Part shown: positions 6,987 to 18,900 of the stretch, piece after piece | Position numbering within the stretch: position 1 is the first letter of the stretch | Layout: every line of letters begins with the position of its first letter | From: a virus | IMG/VR virus record: IMGVR_UViG_3300025108_000066 | Span: 1 to 53,970 of that record | Length of the DNA stretch: 53,970 nt | Reading direction: 5' to 3' (one strand) | The notes under the pieces: model-generated | What the model was told of the DNA's origin: nothing | The model's database searches: none | Seen by the model: the letters and a program-made list of their open reading frames with translations, nothing else | Translations under genes and position numbers: made by a program

Positions 6987-9848
6987 ATGAATATGTTGGA
7001 ATTTTTCCAGCAAGTTTTACCGACAGAAGGATTTTACGTAACCACAGTTATTAATACTGATGGTAGGAAACAAGGATTTTTTAAATCGGTAGACGAGCTG
7101 GCGACGGTGTGTGAAAGATTGGATAAAACCAATAACAACACCTATTTTGCTATCTCTGCATTCAAGCAGAAGGGCAACAGGAAACAGGATAACGTACGAG
7201 CTACTAAAGTTATAGCTATAGACGTAGACTGTGGACCTACTAAACCATACCCATCTTGGAAAGAAGGGCTATCAGCACTAGGTAAATTTGTAGCTGAGAT
7301 GGGCTTACCTAAGCCTATGATTATACACTCAGGTAATGGACTGCATGTGTACTGGATACTAGAGAAAGAACTAGCACCTGAAGATTGGAGACCCCTAGCC
7401 GAGGCTATGAAACAAGCGGCTATAGATAAAGAATTTAAAATTGACGCAGGACTTACAGCGAATAGTGCACTAGTACTAAGACCTATAGGTACACACAATC
7501 CAAAGAACGGTAACGAAGTCAAACTACTAGTACCATCTAAACCTATTGACAACATGGTGATACAAGAACGTCTGTCTTATTACTACCGTAGAGCTGCAGA
7601 TGCAGATACTAGCTCATCACAAGACAACTCGTTGTTGTCTAATTTAGTTAGCAATCAAGAGTATCAACCAGCTGTTGGCTCTATTGTTGCTACTAAATGT
7701 AAGCAGATAGAATGGGCTATAGCTAATCAAGACCAAGTAGATGAGCCGTTATGGTACGGTATGATAGGAGTAGCCGCATTCTGTACTGACCCTGAGAACA
7801 CAGCAATACAGTGGTCTAAAGGACACAGTAGATACAATAAAGAAGCTACTATAAATAAACTTGTACAGTGGAGAGAGTCTGCTTCAGGTCCAGCTACATG
7901 CTCTAAGTTTGAAACAGATAGACCCAACGGCTGTAAGGGTTGTAAGTACAAGGGTAAGATAGGCTCACCAGCTAGACTAGGTGTGCAATATCAAGAAGCT
8001 CCTGTAGTTAAAGAAGCTCCTGATACATTGGCTAACTCAGTACCTATGCCTAAACCATTTAAAAGAACTAAAGAAGGTATAAAGCTAACTCTAGATGATA
8101 CAGATATAGATGTATGTAAGTTTGATATATACCCTGTAGCGTATGGCTTTGATGAATCATTAGGATATGAGACAGTAAGGTATCATTGGAACAGACCTCA
8201 TATGGGGTGGCAAGAACTTGTACTAAGGCAAGCTTACCTTACTGATGGTAATCGTGAATTTCCTAGTGCTATAGCAGACCAAGGCATAGTACTTTACAAT
8301 AAGAAACAAACGGAGTATTTTCAACTTATGTTAAGAACTTACATGGATGAATTGAGACAGATTCGTACAATGACTAACCTGTATTCTACTATGGGTTGGA
8401 AGGAACATAACAAATCATTTATCTTAGGCAACACTATACTCAGACGTAAAGATGATGGGGAAGTTACAGAGGAGAAGATTAATCTAGCTTCGGTTGTATC
8501 TAAGAGTAGTACAGATATGTTTAGTACCAAAGGCTCATTACAACAGTGGGTTAATCTTACATCTGTAATGGAGAAAGCTAACTTAAAATCTCATATGTTT
8601 GTACTAGGTGTAGGATTCTCAGCACCACTATATAATTTTACAGGACTAAAAGGATTAACAGTATCACTATACGGACCAACAGGTGGTGGTAAAACATTGT
8701 CTCAATACTGGGCACAGTCTATATATGGTAATCCTGATAAGCTACACTTCGCAGCCAAGTACACACAGAACAGTTTGTTCTCACGTCTTGGTACATACGC
8801 TAACCTGCCGCTAACCATAGATGAAGTAACTATGATGAACGATAAAGAAGTCGGAGACTTCTGCTACTGGGTATCACAAGGGCGTGATAAAGCTAGACTT
8901 AATAGAAACTCAGAAGAACGTGACGCTAAGACATGGGCTACACCAGTTATAGTATCCACCAACAAGTCCTTACAAAGTAAACTAATTGCTTCTGGTTTAG
9001 ATACAGACGCACAGATGGCTAGGTTGTTAGAGGTAACAGTCCCTTCATCACCTGTGTTTACTAGAGATACTAACGTAGGTAAAAAGATTTACGACGCAAT
9101 CCATTCTAACTATGGTGAAGCTGGCAAAGTATTTGTTAGGAAGTTACTTGAGATGGGAGAAGAAGGAATCCAATCTGCTATAGCAGAAGCTACAGCTAAC
9201 TTCCATAAGAAGTACAAAGCTAAGTTTAGTGGGGAAGAAAGATACTGGGAGCAATCTATTATACTTGCTGACCTATCTATGAGCCTAGCTAAAGAGTGGG
9301 GTCTAATAAACTTTGAGTATGAACAATCTACTGAATGGGTACTAGCACAGATAGGTGCGATACGCAGGTCAGTACAAGAGAATCAAGTAGACGCATTTGA
9401 TTTAGTTGCAGAGTACATGGCTGATTCAGCTGATACATCTGTTACTGTCATGCATACCATAGGTCAGAAGTCATTACCTGATTTCTCTAGAATACCAAGA
9501 GGAGATATAAGAATAAGATTAGATGTGTATCGTAAGTCTGCGATAGAATCATTTGATAAAGGTACCATGATGGTAGACCGAACTCACTTTAGGAAGTGGT
9601 TGTCTGTACGTGGTGCTGACTATAAGACATTCAAACAAGAACTTGTTGATGAGAATGTGATTGCTACTCCTAGGTCAGAGAAAGCTTCACTAGGTAAAGA
9701 TACTCCAGTCAAACTAGCACAGACATATGTCATTGGATTTAATCTTACTCACCCTAGATTTCAAAGCCTACTAGAAAATGCTGATGTAGAAGCTGATGAC
9801 CTATCATATGGACAATTACAGGTTATTGACAAAAAAGAAGACTCCTGA
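6987..9848 (+). CDS. Primase-helicase (archaeo-eukaryotic primase-like domain plus DUF927-type ATPase)
   Basis: Large replication protein of 953 residues. The N-terminal part has primase/PrimPol-like features: AIDVDCG (near 77-83), HSGNGLHVYW (near 114) and an Arg-containing LRPIGTHNPK. A Cys-rich knot (CSKFETDRPNGCKGCKYKGK) near 310 may bind zinc. The C-terminal half has an SF3/DUF927-like ATPase with Walker A GPTGGGKT (near 563), acidic LTIDEV and sensor VIVSTN. I prefer the ATG at 6987, preceded by AAAGG, over the in-frame GTG at 6936, which would add 17 residues across the intergenic space. It is the last gene before the convergent terminator. Confidence 0.9.
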   Translation: MNMLEFFQQVLPTEGFYVTTVINTDGRKQGFFKSVDELATVCERLDKTNNNTYFAISAFKQKGNRKQDNVRATKVIAIDVDCGPTKPYPSWKEGLSALGKFVAEMGLPKPMIIHSGNGLHVYWILEKELAPEDWRPLAEAMKQAAIDKEFKIDAGLTANSALVLRPIGTHNPKNGNEVKLLVPSKPIDNMVIQERLSYYYRRAADADTSSSQDNSLLSNLVSNQEYQPAVGSIVATKCKQIEWAIANQDQVDEPLWYGMIGVAAFCTDPENTAIQWSKGHSRYNKEATINKLVQWRESASGPATCSKFETDRPNGCKGCKYKGKIGSPARLGVQYQEAPVVKEAPDTLANSVPMPKPFKRTKEGIKLTLDDTDIDVCKFDIYPVAYGFDESLGYETVRYHWNRPHMGWQELVLRQAYLTDGNREFPSAIADQGIVLYNKKQTEYFQLMLRTYMDELRQIRTMTNLYSTMGWKEHNKSFILGNTILRRKDDGEVTEEKINLASVVSKSSTDMFSTKGSLQQWVNLTSVMEKANLKSHMFVLGVGFSAPLYNFTGLKGLTVSLYGPTGGGKTLSQYWAQSIYGNPDKLHFAAKYTQNSLFSRLGTYANLPLTIDEVTMMNDKEVGDFCYWVSQGRDKARLNRNSEERDAKTWATPVIVSTNKSLQSKLIASGLDTDAQMARLLEVTVPSSPVFTRDTNVGKKIYDAIHSNYGEAGKVFVRKLLEMGEEGIQSAIAEATANFHKKYKAKFSGEERYWEQSIILADLSMSLAKEWGLINFEYEQSTEWVLAQIGAIRRSVQENQVDAFDLVAEYMADSADTSVTVMHTIGQKSLPDFSRIPRGDIRIRLDVYRKSAIESFDKGTMMVDRTHFRKWLSVRGADYKTFKQELVDENVIATPRSEKASLGKDTPVKLAQTYVIGFNLTHPRFQSLLENADVEADDLSYGQLQVIDKKEDS

Positions 9849-9877
9849 GAGCCTCGTAATCGCTTTAAATAGACACG

Positions 9878-9898
9878 GGGGGTACCCTAGGTACCCCC
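9878..9898. terminator. Bidirectional hairpin between the converging arms
   Basis: A perfect 9-bp stem GGGGGTACC/GGTACCCCC with a 3-base loop sits in the 57-bp gap between the primase-helicase stop and the stop of the giant leftward gene. There is no long T run on either side, but position and strength support a terminator serving both arms. Confidence 0.75.
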
Positions 9899-9905
9899 TA
9901 AAACT

Positions 9906-12900
9906 TTACATATCATATGCTTGTATTAGTTTATCTATATCTGGACGAGACTTTTTAGTTGCAAACTTTTTAAACCTTTCAGCAGCTGGTAACTTCCAAG
10001 CATCATACATTCTATTAGCCGAGGCTTTCCAATCAGATAAATAAAACTCACTGTTTCTATGCGTTCTATTATGAGCTCTAACATCTTTTTCAATTCTTCT
10101 CATCTCAGCTCTGTCTCCTGAGATTCTTGCTTTAACGTATGCTTCAGAAAACTTAATCTTAATTGATTTAACATAGTCACCTGTTTGTTTAGTCATACGT
10201 ATAATATCGTTTTGGTAAGACGCACTAGCTGGATAGAAGTTTAATGCTCTAAAAAATATCTCTTTAAAGTGAACGTCTTTGTCTAGTACTTTACCCTGCT
10301 TGTTAGTAATAACACCATCATCATAATAAGTATATGCGTCTGCTATAGCCCTTATACCACCGTAAGGTTGTGACCTTAAGACATCTACAAATCTTGTTGT
10401 GTCAGCTTTTAAACCAACTTTACCTGCAGTGTAGTTTCCAAATAAAGTTACAGCAGCTACAGCTTGTTCTCCAGCTGCATACACAGGACCTAAGAAGTTT
10501 GTAACCTCTTGCTCAAAGCTAGAACCTGCTTTAGCCATACCAGTTAGTGGTATTAAATCACCAAAGCCTAGTCTTGTAGACATAGTAGCACCTGTAACCT
10601 TATCAAGAACACCTCTCATTACTAATGGTGATGTACCTGGGGCTACTTCGTCTATAAACATAGTTAATTCTTTTTCTACCGTACCTATTTTAATACCAAA
10701 CATTTGAACTAATGTGTCTATTAAATCCATAATGTCTTCTCCAAAAGGTAATCCTTTCATACCTGATAGGAAGAACAGTAACATTAAGAAATATATTCTT
10801 TCGTTTCTACCTAAGTTTTTCATAAGCTCAATACTAATCATTACGAATTGTTTATACATCATTAATGAATTAAGTAATGGACCTCTAGATATCTTAGGTC
10901 TGTTAAACATAGAGTACTCACCTTGAGATGTGTTTACTGCTACCTCAGCAAACTTTGCAGCTTCACCTTCAATTTCTTTATTTAACTCTGCTATTCTTTC
11001 TGGAGTTATATTTTTTACGTTAAACTCTTTTGCGTTTGCTGCTATAAGTTTTTCTTTTTGTAATCTATAAGCTGCTAGGAAAGTAGCCCTTCTGTTAAGT
11101 TGCTCTGTATAAGAGAACAACGACATCCATTTCTTAAGCATACCAGATGTGGTATTTGTTAAACCACCTCTTGCTGTACCTACCAAGGCATTGTACTGAG
11201 CCGCTTGAAGCACCCCATCAGATGTTGCTCTGTGTACAGCTTGTGCTTCATCAGGACTTATATTGTATTGTATTTGAAGTTGTTCGGCTAATTCTGGGTC
11301 AGCGGTATACTCACCTGTCTCAGGGTCAAAGCCAGCTACCTTATTCATCCAGTCTAGGTTTGCTAAACTTTGTTCAGCTCCTGCTTCTGTTAGACCTAAT
11401 CTTGTTCTTACACCATCACTCATCTGTCTAGCAGCCTTTTGCATGTGATAAGCTGACGCAGACATACCAAACCCACCGCCGTATCCAGTCTTAGGATTAT
11501 AAGTTGCAAGATACGGTATACTATGAGTAACCATAGACATTGAATTAATTATAGCTGTTGCAACAGAGCCACCTAATTGTGAAGACACAGCTAGTACTTT
11601 AAGGTTCTGTCCTGTTTTAGAATTTTCTAATATGTCTTCTGTTGAGTCTACAATGTTCTCACCACTAGCGTAGTAACCTAATATATCCTTAGCTTGTTGT
11701 TTGTAGTCTTCACCTCTACCTTCAGGTTTAACTTGTTTAGGTGTTCTTATATTAGCAAGTGGTCCTGTCATTTCATATATAGTAAATTCATCTGCAGTAT
11801 TTTCTGTAGTACCTGCACTGTATCTGTACATGTTAGCGTATGCGTCATAATTTGCTCTAGCTACTTGTTTTTCTTGTTCGTTACCAAATTTTTCTACTCT
11901 ATCTAAAGTTTCTTTTAATTTATTTAGTTTATTTCTATCGCCTAACCATTGGTCTTCACTAGCTAAGACAGTATTAAGTTTGTGTTCAAAATAAGTTTTA
12001 CCTGCTAGATGAGATTGTGCTCGTAAGAACATAGCTTGGTTTCTAACTACTTCTTTATTCCAACCAGCTTTACCAACACGAGGTAGCTTTTGTCTAGCTG
12101 CTGACCCTGTATCTGTAAGACCTTTAATAATCTTATCTCTATCATTAACAGAAATATTTATTTGTAAGTCATCAGCAATTCTTAGGAAGGCAGATAAGTT
12201 TTGGTCAAGCGACATTAAAGATGCTGTTCTAGCTACACTTCTTGATGCTTCTAAAGTAACTTCAATCTCTTGCCCTGATTTATCTCTAACAACAAATGGA
12301 TTTTTACCAAAAGTTTCATTAACTTGTTTTTGTATTTCTCTAGCATCTTGTTCAGTCTCAGCTTGAAAGTATGGCATAGCATTTTTATATTGTTGGTCAA
12401 GTTTTATTCTGTTTCTATCTTTATCAAAAGCTATTGTCTCTACTTGATACTTACCACGTCTTACAAACTGTACGTAACCTGTCATTAGAGTACGTTTAGA
12501 ATTAAACTCTATTTGTTTAGTAGCTTCTTCTAAAGCAAATAAACTTTTAATAGTATTAGTTATAGTATTAGCTTCAGCCTCTCCTTCTTTACCTTTTTTA
12601 AATATAGCGTTTAGTTCACTTAAACCCTGTATAATTCTTCTATATTCATTATCATTAGGGAATCTAAATATAGGTTGAGCCCCTGGTTCTGGTGTCTTAA
12701 ATTCATCATTCCAATCCTCGAACCTATAGTTTTCTTTTACACCTACACCTGCGTTACCATCTTGCCAGTCTTCTACTTTTAATGGTTGAAATAAAGCACG
12801 ATTAACTTCTCTTATAAACAACGCAGATTTACGTTTAGCTTCAGATGTGTAATTTGTTTGTTTATCACCAGTCGCATCTACTTGACGTATTTGCCTATAT

Positions 12901-15900
12901 TTTTCCATGATTAATTCAAACGTTTCTCTAGCTCCAGTTAAGTTTGAATCTTGACCTATAGCTTTTAAAAAGTTATTTATTGCATCTTGTCTTTCAAACG
13001 TAGTTGATTCAAGACTTGACTCAAATACATCTACGGCTGACTTATTAATGGCAGCACGTATCTCTGAATACATTTTGTAAACTCTAGGGCTAATAGATTC
13101 TGGTTTAAACTTTCTTGATTCAAGTTTACCTGTATCATCTTGTAGTATAGATATATCATATGGTATACCTTCTAAAAATTCTTCTATAGATACTAAGCCC
13201 ATGTCTCCTAATTCTTTTGCAGCTTCACGATTCACTGCTTGCCCGCCTCCAACTTCTTGTCTTAAGCTAGGTGCTTTTGCAACGGTTGAATCTTCACCAT
13301 TTTGTTTAGCCCTGAATAAGGCTGCGTAACTTAGTAAGTCGCTAACTTGATTAAGTTCTTCTTCAGTAGCACCTACAGTCCCTGGTTCAGTACCACTTTT
13401 TTTGCTGTCTATTAAATCGTTATAGTCTTTTGTAGTTGTAACAACTATATCATCTTCATATTTTCTGTTAAATATATTTGGTCTAGTAGAGAACTGAGTT
13501 AATGTTTCGTAAGTTCTTTCTAAGCTTTTTATTTTCTTAGCTTGCATACCAAAAATATTAAAGATATTTCTTAATCCTTCACTACGATTAGATATATTGC
13601 CTAATGTTTGTAGATATTCTAGTGCTGACCCAATAGCTTTTGGTGCATCTAATCCCAGTTTGTTTTTTACTACTTCCTTGAAGTTGTTAAATGAGCCGAA
13701 AGTACTGTTTGCAGTAATACCAAACATAGCAAAAATAGAAGCTGGTAAGCTGGTGTTCACCTGTTCTGTATAGAATCTAGTTTGTGTAGCTCTGTCGTAT
13801 TCATCTTGCATGTTACTTACAAGTTGTTTGACGTTAAAGTAACTACCACCACCTGTGCGTAAGTTCCTACGTGATTGACTTAGTATGTATCTTGATAAGT
13901 CATCATCAAATTTAATACCTATTTTATTTAAGAAGTTCTTTACAGCGAACCACATTCTTTGTATTGCTGATACATCTAAGGTAGCCGCTGCGTTAGCCAT
14001 AGCTTCTTCAATGGCTATGTATTTATCCATACCATTTTTTATATGTATATCTGCAACAGCTTTTATATGACCTTCGCTGTTATATAAATCTTCTAGTACT
14101 GCATTTAGTTTACCGTCAGGAACGAATGCTCGTAGCCCAAAGTGACCTAACGTCTCGTGAGCTACTATAAATTTTAGTTGCTCTTCAGTTTTAATGTTGT
14201 TAGCAAATACAACAATCTCATCTCCTAGTGCAAAGGCTGCAAAGTTTGTTGTATCAAAGTCTCCTTGTTGCCTGCCTGCAACTGCTCTTTCGTATAGCTC
14301 AGGAAACTTAGATTCTAGCTCTGCTTTATCTTTAACTACTGTAGCTTTAGGTTTTAGTTTAAGTTTACCAAGAGCTTTATTTACTATAGCTCTGACTCTA
14401 AGTATAGGCACTGGATTTTTAATAACAGAACCATCGAGTCTAAAGAACATTGTGTCATCTGGATTATCATCTACACCTTCTAACATATTATCTATATCTT
14501 TATTAGATAAGTCTTGTTTAGTTAGGAACTCCTGACCTTTTGGGTCTACTGGTTCCATTAGTTTTTCTAAATCTTTTAAGTATTTTCTTTTATAAGCTGT
14601 AGCTTCTTTCATATTACCAGCCATAAAAGTCTGCTCGATTGTTAACTCATCAGCCTCAGCTTTTGCTAAAGTTTTTACACTATAGCCTTCTGCATTATCA
14701 GCTTCTACTATTGCGTATTCAATTAGTTTTTTTTCTCCTTTCTTTAACTTATCTTTTGCAATAACCTCTGCTTCTTGGGCTTTTCTAAACGCAATCACGT
14801 CTGCCTGTTCTTTTCGTTCTTGTTCTGATAACTTACTATCTAACACTTCGTTGAGTTCTGCTACATTTTCGTTAGTGAATGCTAGTCCCTCCCCCTTTTT
14901 TAAGTTAGCTGCTTTATCTTTCTCTTCTGTTTCAATACGAGTTTTTCTTTGCTCTAAATTTTTCTTTGTTATAGGTTTAAATATAGCCATACCTTCAGCT
15001 GATTTAGTTTTATAAAGTATTAGTTTGCCTTTATCTGTAAAGTAATCGCTAAGTAAATCACCCTCTTTATTTATTCCATAGTTTTTATCTTCGTCTGACA
15101 GCTTTGCAAATCCGTTTTCTATTTTGTTCTTAGGAACACTTCTATTTGGTTGTGTTATTTTTGTAGTACCAAGGGCTTCTGTTATCTGATTCTTAATTAA
15201 ATTATGAACTTGAATAGCTGTGTAATCTGGCTGAGTATCAATAGTTATTTTACTAAGTGCACTTTGGTCAGTTTCTAATGGTTGAGCTGGACCAGAAAGG
15301 ACAGGTAATTTTTTCTTTTGTCTCTGGTCTATTATAGATTGGTATCTACCTCTTCTTTTAGTCCATGCAATAGCTTCTTGTATTCTAAGTTCTGAACCAC
15401 TTTGTATACCAGGTAAACCTGTAGCCTCTCCTACTTCAACTAGTTCAGTTGTAAGTCTATCGTATATTACATCGTCTAATACAGCTGCTTCGTTATCAGT
15501 ATAAAATCCAGTTGTTCCAAAATAATTATTTAAAAAGTTACGGGCTTTTGTAACTGCTCTTTCGTTAAACGTAATATCTCCATAGTCTTTACTTCGTTTA
15601 TCTAACCACCCTATATCTACTAACTCAGATAGTAAATCTTGTTTAGTGTCGTTATCTAAAATAGCTGCTTCGTACTGTGCTATACGCATGTCAGTATATA
15701 CAGCTGGAGTTACACCTACATCTTTAAAATCTTGCTCAGTCATATGTAAAAACATATTTCTAATTTCTTCTGTTTTTATTGCTGTGCTTTCTTTTACTGC
15801 TGTACTTATAGAATCACTTATTGGTTTAGGTACAGTATCAATAAGAGCAGAACCAGGTATCAACGGTTTTATATCGTCCCAAGCTTCTTGTGTATTTTTA

Positions 15901-18900
15901 TATTTTTTCTTAAAGTCTTTTGGTTTTGCTCTGGCTCTAGTTAACTTATCTACTTTTTGTTGACGTAAAAATTTATCAACCGCACTTACTTTATCTTGCC
16001 CCGTGCTATCGGCTGGTTTCTCAACAGGTTTTTCGTCAGCTTTCCGAACGGATTTTTCTTTTCCCTTAACTTGTAGTTTAGCCTTTCCTTTCTTCTTTTC
16101 TCCGACAGACTCTTTAGTCCCTTTGATGTTGGTAGTGTCAGCATCTGTTTCTTGCTTGTCTCTTGTAGTAGTTGTTCTGCTATCTCTGGTTTGTTTTCCT
16201 TCAACCACTTCAGCTGTTTCTTGCTTCGTATTGGCATCTTGTGTATCTCCTTCTATTTGAAATTGTGTCATAGCTTTTCTAGCATCATCGCCAAACGATA
16301 CTATTAAACCACCAGCATCTTGTACAAATCTTTCGTGTTGTTCTTTCGTACCTTCAAGCTGTACAAAGTTAACTCCGCCAGAAGGCATAGGTGTAAATGA
16401 TTCTCTAAGTTCTGCGTTAGCTATTTCAGCTTGAACATCTCTGTTATTAAAACTTTCACTTAATTGGTAAAGAATTTTACCGCCTACAATTTCACCGCCT
16501 ACAATTTCACTAGGTGTTGTTTCTGTCTCTTGATTGTCTTTAAATAAGTTTGTCTCTAAAGGAGAATAAAATTCATCTCCCTTTTTAGCAACTTTAAATC
16601 CTCTTCTCTTAAATGCTTTTTGTGCTCCAGCTACACTTTCAAGTACAGTATATCTTTTTCCTTGTGATTCTCTTATTTTTTCTATTTCTTTAAATATTTT
16701 TTCAACAGCTTTTGAATTTACACCACCTACCATCTCTACACTAATAGCATTATCTTCAATACTATATTGTGCTGCTGCTAGTGGAATACCTTTATCGTCT
16801 TCTATTACAATACTATCATTTGGAACAGCTCCTGTTTTAAATGCATCTAAAACAATAGGTGCCATCATACGTAAAGTAGCAGATAGTTTATCTTGTGTTT
16901 GTACATCTCCTCTTATTACAACTGACGCACTAGAAGTTTTGTTGCTTGGTTTTAAATACTCTAAAGATATAGCTCCTTCTATTGCTGATTGCATTACCCC
17001 TGATGGCATATTTTGAGCAGTTATACCTGAAAAAATATTTCCTGGTCCTTGTGCCATAGAATTTATAGTTTCATTTACATTATTTACAAACACAGAATTT
17101 AAAGATTTAGCTACAATAAATGGTCCCGCATAATCTTCTACTTTAATTTTTTTAGCTTCTTGTTCTGCTCTAGCTCTATCTAAAATTTTTTGTTGTTGAG
17201 CTCTTAATGCATTTATCTCTGTTGTATCTTCTGCTACTTCCTCACCTGCTTCTGTCCCTCGTTTTTCTACTCCTGTTCCTGTTGTTGCTACCAGTAAACT
17301 TAAGTACCTTTGTATTGCTTCGATATCAGCTACTACATTTCTATACTGTGCAGTGTTTATCTTACCGTCTTTCTCTAACTTAACTTTTGTTTGTATTTTT
17401 TTAGCTAATAATTTAGATAGTTCTTCTGTATTTGTTCTACCTGTTAAACCTTGGTCCATAGCTAGATAGCTGGCTATATTACGTCTTTTACCTTTATCTT
17501 TTGCACTAGATTTAAGTTCATATCTAGATAAAGCTGTTCTATCAAGAGTTGATATTTCTTCTAGCATAGTATTTAATTTATCTGCTGAAGTTAATTTTGC
17601 TTTACCTTTAGGTGTTGTAGTTGTAGTTGTTGCTTTTTTTAAATCTTGCTCAACATTTTTTATTTCTTTTTTAGTATTATTTTTAAGTATGTTAGCTATT
17701 GTTTCCTCTTCTTTTTTTCTATTCTGTTGTCGTATTTCTTTAATTTCAAAATACAAATCATCGCTAGTAATACCTATTTCTGTAGCGTTAGGACCACTAG
17801 GAAAAGCTGGAGAGTAAGAATTAAACTTAGCATCTGACATGGTAAGAAGTGAAGGATTCTGCAGAACAGTTTTAGTAGCATCTTCTGTTTTAGTAGTAGC
17901 TACTTCTTTATCTAATTTATTTAATAAATTAGTATTTTCTTTTTCTAAATCTTTAGTGTCTGATATAACTGCAATAGGAAAATCTCTAGTGCCTTTCTCT
18001 TTTAGTGTTTTCTTTCCCTCTTCTTCTACTATCTTAGTAGTTTCTTTTTCTAATTCTTTAGTGTCTTCACTATAAGCAGAAGCTGGTAGTTTCATTTGCT
18101 GACGTAACAGTGCATCCCTTCGTTCTTTTGCTCCAGTTATTTTTTCTTCACGACTTGGTTGTTCGTCTGTAAAATCTATTGGGTCATTAGGCTCAGTTCT
18201 AGAATTACTACGGTCTAATACATCTGAGCTAGGTTTAGAAAGTAAGTTAGCTGCAGCACCAATAGGACCACCAACAAAGAAACCTGCTGCAAACGAATTG
18301 ACTAATCTATTTTGTACTTGAGGGCTATCTAACTTTAACTGACCTGTGTTAGCTAGTATTAAACTTTCTTGTGCTACCTCTGTTGTACCTTCTAATGTAC
18401 CACCAACACCAAAACCTTTTAGAACTCTTGATGTTCGTCCACCTTGGTCAGTTCCTTCTAATAATGTTTTATTTATTTTCTTTGGCTTAACACTAAATAT
18501 TCTTGCAGCTAATAAAAACTCAGGTAGCATTTCCATTGCAGCATAAGGTATTGCAGTAAGAGCAGCAGACAGTCTATCGTCTTGACCCTCTTCTCTTTGT
18601 TCACCATATATATCACCAAGACCTATACCATAACTACTAGTTCCAATACCTAATGCTGTACCACCTTTTATAGCTTGGTCTCTAGCTGTTTGTGTAATTC
18701 GTCCTCGTACACCATCTCCTCCTAATAGTCCTTCTTTAGCTACAAGCTCATCAAGTTGAGTTTTAGTTGGTTTGCCTCTAAGTGTTTTAGCAACTCCTTT
18801 ACTATCAACAATAAATATATTAGGTGTTTTTATACTAGCAACACCAGCTAAACTTGATGCTTCACGAATTAATTTTCGCTCACCACCAGTAAGTGATTTT

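Noticed and set aside
14194-14535. Plus-strand open frames opposite the giant leftward gene
   Set aside because: They lack ribosome sites and are antisense shadows of a long, well-formed coding frame.
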